Shown here: piece after piece, positions 58,868 to 64,000 of the stretch
Position numbering within the stretch: the first letter of the stretch is position 1
Layout of the letters: the number at the start of each line of letters is the position of its first letter
Origin: Haemonchus contortus
Lineage: Eukaryota > Nematoda > Chromadorea > Rhabditida > Trichostrongylidae
Length of the DNA stretch: 64,000 bases
Assembly (NCBI GenBank): GCA_000469685.2
Contig: LS997564.1
Coordinates: 11,510,091-11,574,090, forward strand
Direction: 5' to 3'
Position numbers and translations under genes: made by a program
The notes under the pieces: model-generated
The model's input: only the letters and a program-made list of their open reading frames with translations
What the model was told of the DNA's origin: nothing
Database searches by the model: none

Positions 58868-59397
58868 GGCGGAGGTGGTATAGTGGCAAGGTCGCGGGTT
58901 CGAGTCCCGGATCGATATCCGCCCACGCCAACCAAGCCTTCTATCTCTCTGGGTCGGTTAATTGGTACCAGACTCGCCTGGGAGCATAAAAGCACTCACT
59001 TGTACATCGGATGGCCACCGCAAGTCATTGTATAGGCCACATATGCACTCATTACGCCACTACGATTCTCAATGAAGGTCGAATGCGGGGCGCATCCCTC
59101 TGGCGGGATTGATTAATGCCAAAAGTCTTTATCTTTCAAGACTTTATTATTCTATTGTGTGCATTCTGCCGGCTATGGGGGTACAGGGATACCAAACGTA
59201 TGTGGTCTATACAGTGAAGTGCGGTGACGCGCCGATATACAAGTCAGTGCTTTTGAGTTCCTAGACGAGCCTGGTACAAATTAACCGATCCTGGACAGTT
59301 CAAAATTGCTTTGGTCTAGGCGGACATCGACCCAGGTTTTGAACTCATGACCATGCGTATGTGATTGTACGCCACTAGCCGCTACACCACCTCCGCC
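58868..59397. mobile_element. Non-autonomous element with inverted tRNA-like ends, copy 2
   Basis: The left end folds as a shortened tRNA: GGCGGAG / TCCGCC acceptor-like pairing, A-box-like GGTATAGTGGC and B-box GGTTCGAGTCC, but no anticodon arm. The right end, read on the minus strand, is a longer tRNA-like unit with GGCGGAGGTGGTGTAG, a GCGTA/TACGC stem and GAGTTCAAAACC, closed by TCCGCC. The middle contains GGGGCGCATCCCTCTGGCGG, which is inverted relative to copy 1 at 959. Confidence 0.8.
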
Positions 59398-59553
59398 CTG
59401 CGAAAATCGATAGCAAGGTCTTATTCCTATCCATATGCTTCATAAGATCGATGGCATACACTACTGATTTTTCCGAACTCCCCTCAGTTTTTTGCATGTT
59501 TTCTCTTTCGCTACACACATACTGTTTTTCATGTCCTCTATGCACACCGCTAT

Positions 59554-59631
59554 GGCTGCTTTCATTGTCCACGATTTGGCCCGCGACTGGTCGAGCGACC
59601 GTGGGCCAAATCGTGGACTATGAAAGCAGCC
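59554..59631. mobile_element. Foldback MITE, family TGGCTGCTTTCATAGTCC, copy 5 (78-bp hairpin)
   Basis: An almost perfect hairpin: GGCTGCTTTCATTGTCCACG and CACGATTTGGCCC mirrored at the right, with the loop in the GACTGGTCGAGCGACC region. Flanked by TAT (59551-59553, 59632-59634). Its interior matches copy 1 (9445). Confidence 0.9.
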
Positions 59632-59871
59632 TATCTGGCATCTATCGCTTCGCATTTTGTGCTGGTATTTTCATGATATTGAGCTACATTTTCGACCATA
59701 AGTGTACTTCGCTCAAGAGGTACTGTGAAAAAGAGAATTCGACACTATTCCAAAAACGGAATCATGTATTTGAAGAATCGAACATCAGAAAAGTCCACGA
59801 ATCAAAAATGGATACATTGGCATATATTTTCATCTATTAATCTATAAAAAGCTTTAAAACAAGTTTCGAAA

Positions 59872-62800
59872 TCATTTCACTTTCGGTAATAATCCCCATA
59901 AATGCAGCATTTTTCGAATTGTAGCGGGTCCATTCCATCGTCCTTTAACCAGAAATCGCCAGTATAGGAATGGCATCAGATAGCGCTTCATGTACCATGG
60001 ATGCCGTCTGAAATAAAGATATCAAACACTATGTTGTAGGGTTCATGGAGGCCGAGGTCTAGCCGAAGCCAATCTATTTTTAGCCCTCTTTACTTTTATC
60101 GTGAGTGTTTATGTTCGAGAAATAGGGCTACGGAGAGCACCAATGAGAATTTAGGGCAGCACCAGGCAATACCGCCCACTTTTGCTCAGCGAGGCCTCTG
60201 CTTTGGAAAAACGAATTTAATAATATGAAGTTTTTAGAAGATCATCTGTCATTGAGATACCATCTATGGCACTACACGAGCGCAAAGTTCTCCTTCGATT
60301 AAACTCAATCCAACACTTTCATAGAAGTAATTTGGTTGTCATAATTCACCTATTCGACTAAGATTCTGTCGAGCTCACCTGGCTACACTTTGATTAAATG
60401 GCGTAGTTTCCATTCGCTGTCCGTCAGGTCTGAATTCGGCAAGTATGGCTTTGCTTCTACTAACAACTATCGGGCAAGAAGCATAGCCGTCGTACTGAAT
60501 CAAGCAAACTATTCAGAACAACCATCGTTAATTCCAACAGAGTTGCTCAACCCACCTGTGCTGATGGTTCTTTTCCTTCCAAGACAGCAGAGAGATTCTT
60601 ATCAAGCGTCTTCAGATGGCTTGATACTGCAGCAGCCGTTTTAGCATTGCCCGTATTCATGCAATCTCCCGCAGCGAATACATTTGCAAAATTTTTTGAC
60701 TGAAAATGAGGGTTGAACCATGAAATCTAGAGACCTTACGTATATCTTGAAGCAGTAGAAGGGTGTTTAGATAAAAGGAGGAGAACGTAGTTGAAGAATT
60801 CATGTGAGAATGAACCAAGCGTTTACGCTTACGGTATCTACCGAGCGAAGTTAGGGAAAACCACCGGAAGTGGCGATTTGAAAATGAAAACGAAAAAATG
60901 GCATTCACGACTTACTCGTAACGTTTTGAGGATCCACATCAACCCAGCCTTTTTCATCAGTCAACTCACGACATTCTCGTACAGCCGGTGGAGTAGAACA
61001 TGGTGGTCCAATATGGAGTAACGAGTACTGAAAAGTTATTATAAGCTTATAAGCCTATTAGAATTCCATATTATCTAATCTGAACAACACGCATACCCGC
61101 AACCTCCTCGAATTACCTCAATGTACACAGAAAGAGATAAGCCTCATTCATTTTTGAATATTTCAAGTACAAGTCTTTCAAAGCACAGTTTACAATAAAA
61201 TGGTTCCCGAGATTTCCTGCCAGGATGTATCCTGGCCCCCAGAAATACAACACGGAACAATTTCGGGCCGTGAAACGGTCTCGCAGGGCTTATTAGGCCT
61301 CCAAAGGTTTGGCCGACGCGCACACTCAAAATGGCCGTGTTAGCCCAGCCTTGTTGTTACTGACTAATCACAGGACGAGACGAATAGTACGCTCATGTGA
61401 GAGATGCCCAGACGGAAGCAGACGGCGATCTCGCTCGAACCCCTTTTCCGCTCTTTTTTCAAAGTCTTACATTTCTAAGCATCCGCCGATTTTCGCCAAC
61501 CTTGCACTATTTTTAACCACGGCATCCATCACTTCACTTAGCGTAGATACTTCAGGATTATCGTGTACTGTGCCTTCAAAAGCGACAGGTTAACTGAGTA
61601 ACATCAGCCTCCAAAAATCGCCGACAAACCAATTCTCTCTAAAACAGACTCACCGGTATTTCTGAGATTTTCCCATTCGGTACGCAGTTCTCGTCAAGTA
61701 ATTCGAATTTGGCAATTTTATTCTTCGTATCCACTCCAACCAAACTATGTCTCGTTCGCACATCGATATCCTTTGATTTAGCAATTGCGTTTAACGAACT
61801 CAAGTAGGCTTCTATTCCGAAGAGCTGAAATATTCCGTGCATAAGAAATTTCGTAAAGTCCTTTCAAAAAAACTGATATTGTTGTAGTGGAAAGCGTAAA
61901 TCACCCATATGCCAGGGTTGGAGCGTGGGTTCATAAAGTGGTTGTTGGCAGCCGAAGCAGGTTGATCTAACAAGAACTCTCACAGATCTTTTTTTGCTCA
62001 TAGGTCTTTTTCTGCCTATCTTCTTATCCTAGTCAAGCCAATTTCAATTCGAGTATTTGCAGCTTCTTTTCGAGACCATCATCTTATTCCCGAAAATATT
62101 GCTCTGACATCGGAGTGGCATAAACCAAACTGCGATGAGGGTCTAGAAGGACTGCTTTAACGTGGGCTCTAAGCCATGCTAAGTTACGATCCCATGTCAC
62201 CGTAACACTTTCCTTCTGGTAGTCGCTTGGAACCCGCATTGACCGGAGCTCTCCCCTCAGCCCCTTAGCCAAACCTGTGAGTAGGAGCCAAAGCTTTATG
62301 CCAGCTTTTGACAGACTGACGTGATTTTGAAAAATTTCATGGTCAAACGGAAGAAGTACTCACCCGTGGCAGAGACGTGGCGTAAATGAAGTGGGTCTTG
62401 TCACGGTAACCACGGCTACGTACAATGTCCTCACCATAGTAGCACACTTTTTGTGGAGCTCCAGCACATTTGATAGGGGTGTTTGGGAAGGTGAATATAC
62501 AGTTACCAGACTGGAAGTACATTGATTATCTTCTTGACCGTAGATAGAGTATAGATGGTAGCCAGTCATGGATACTCATTCAGATATCAATGGCCTTACC
62601 GTGACGGTAGTGAGCTCCTTGTAAGTTTTTGTGCAGTGAAGTGGAGAATAGTTGGAAGTGACGCCTGGAGTTTCGAGAGCCTCCGGCAGGCCTTTAATCT
62701 GAAAACCATCAGGAGAGCAATTCGAAACGTAAGGAAAACTATGTCTCATCACCACTCGGTGAAAAGCGTACCATGTCCCAACGGAGTTGCACACCTGTTG

Positions 62801-63747
62801 CCAGAACCATGTAATCATATGTGATCTCGTCACCATTCCTATAAAAAATGATGAAATGAATGTCCCCTTCTGGAACTATGGGCAATCCCAGCAGCTTTTA
62901 ATCTTACTATTACTCATCCTCTTTGCCATCCTCGAATGTGCCTGACATCCAAATTTCCCATTCGATTTTAATTCTTCCTGCTCATACTCACTGCTTGTTC
63001 CCAATTTTGATCACTCAAACCCTACTTTTCCTCAAAATTCTTTCATTCAATCATCTTCACATTTCTCCCTGACTATGTTCACCTCTCCTTTTCTCCGATT
63101 AGGTCCTTGTCTCGCCCACGTTCGCTTTCCTTATTTGTGTTCTCGTTGTCATCTAGTCTATGCAAGTGCAGCAGCGATAAAAGCCTCTTCCTTCATTTTT
63201 GTCTCTCCTTCTATGCCTTCCGAAGCTCCTTCTTATCTGTCTATTTTTGAAGGGTCAATAGTTTTTCTGTTATGAGCCTCCACCTTGTCATACGCCAAGT
63301 TTTTTCTTCCTGACTCATACTACAGCACTCCCGCACACTACCTAGTTGCTCAGCTCTCGATGTTTTTCCTGATTCTTTTTCTGTCCCGCGCCCTTACCCA
63401 ATTCAGTAAAGTGTCGATGAGAAATCATTCGGATCACTAAACTCTCCTGAAAAAACTCAATGCTGAGCTGAGGATTCCTTTTCTAGACCATTCCTGCGAT
63501 TTTTGAGCCCTAGACCCCAGAATGGACTTCAGTTTTCCTCATAATAATAATATACAGCATGACGAATTGATAGAAACTTTCAAACTAACTTTAACTTCAC
63601 CAAATTCTTTTTCGGCTCAAACTTTACAACTTGATCCTGAATCCACACTGATTTAGGATGTATAAGATCCTTTTCTCGCCTAGTGTTCTGCTCCACCGTC
63701 ATCCATCCACCGCCAACCATAGTGAATCCTGGCTGATAGTAGTGCTT
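59872..63747 (-). pseudogene. sqrd: Sulfide:quinone oxidoreductase copy 3, partial, frameshift in exon 8
   Basis: Exons 3-11 are visible: 63590-63747, 62772-62838, 62600-62698, 62364-62510, 61654-61824, 60916-61027, 60556-60699, 60379-60494, 59872-60007; exons 1-2 would lie beyond the window. All match copy 2 exon for exon in length and phase, except that exon 8 is 112 nt rather than 111 (CCTCAAAACGTTACGA before the donor against CCTCTGACATTAAGA), which shifts the frame into exon 9. Both active-site Cys blocks (KCAGAPQK, YASCP) remain, and the donor after exon 7 is intact. The C terminus differs (LHLWGLLPKVK, TGA). Either a young pseudogene or a sequence error; the divergence from copy 2 shows an older duplication than the B/C astacin pair. 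Confidence 0.82.
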
Positions 63748-63914
63748 CTGGAAAATTCAATTCAGTTCATTAATCGCCATCGGTAGGATTCTAAAAAAAG
63801 TGGATTCTTCATGTTTCACGCAAAATTCCGGATTTCTCTTTTCTCTAATACAGGCCTATTCAAAGCAAACTTTTGTTGAAGTCGTTCATGCCTTCGCAAC
63901 TCCTTAAACTCCAC

Positions 63915-64000
63915 AATATAAAGGGTAAAGGATAAAGTATTTGGCGTTAATCAATCTCGTCTGAGGGATGCGCCCCCGCACTCGACTTCCATTCATAATC
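63915..64000. mobile_element. Element with tRNA-like ends, copy 3 (interior, cut by window end)
   Basis: AAGGATAAAGTATTTGGCG, AATCAATCTCGTCTGAGGGA and GCGCCCCCGCACTCGACTTC match the middle module at 1155-1232 in the same orientation. It lies upstream of exon 3 of sqrd copy 3. Confidence 0.65.

Noticed and set aside
58868..58930. Functional tRNA gene
   Set aside because: A- and B-box-like motifs are present, but the unit is only about 57 nt with no anticodon arm, and it repeats as the end of a dispersed element.
16568..63747. sqrd and astacin as a functional gene cluster or operon
   Set aside because: Orientations differ, spacing is kilobases, most extra copies are broken, and co-location is fully explained by segmental duplication.

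Overview
The window is nematode nuclear DNA, most likely from a strongylid (hookworm-like) parasite. The evidence is short GT-AG introns (56-57 nt in several places), TTTCAG-type splice acceptors placed just before start codons (spliced-leader acceptors), an astacin-EGF-CUB-ShK secreted protease layout, and a high density of small foldback transposons. No bacterial features are present.

Layout. (1) 515-9982, +: the 3' part of a large cadherin gene, about seven cadherin repeats, one transmembrane helix and a long cytoplasmic tail whose end recalls Dachsous/protocadherins. (2) 13.05-16.25 kb: astacin metalloprotease copy A, damaged. (3) 16.57-20.60 kb, +: the 3' half (exons 6-11) of a sulfide:quinone oxidoreductase gene (sqrd copy 1), a pseudogene. 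(4) 23.92-27.13 kb, +: astacin copy B, intact. (5) 27.76-32.03 kb: an LTR retrotransposon lacking reverse transcriptase. (6) 33.31-36.52 kb, -: astacin copy C, intact and almost identical to B. (7) 41.23-48.96 kb, -: sqrd copy 2, eleven exons, intact (427 codons). (8) 49-58.8 kb: gene-poor DNA with tandem repeats and foldback elements. (9) 59.87-63.75 kb, -: sqrd copy 3, exons 3-11, with a frameshift in exon 8, running off the window.

Items 3-7 form one very large imperfect palindrome. Copies B and C are strictly colinear (position in B + position in C = 60443 across the whole 3.2-kb gene), and the sqrd genes lie outside them in the same mirrored order. Two transposons present only in the right arm explain almost exactly the change in offset between the arms, and the left arm preserves both empty target sites. 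The astacin part of the arms is far more alike than the sqrd part, which suggests arm-to-arm gene conversion.

Function. SQRD oxidises sulfide in mitochondria; the astacins are predicted secreted zinc proteases. The two are neighbours by segmental duplication, and nothing in the sequence says they act together. I found no new multi-gene system. The noteworthy items are the palindrome, the pattern of decay among gene copies, and several non-autonomous element families, one with tRNA-like sequences at both ends in inverted orientation.
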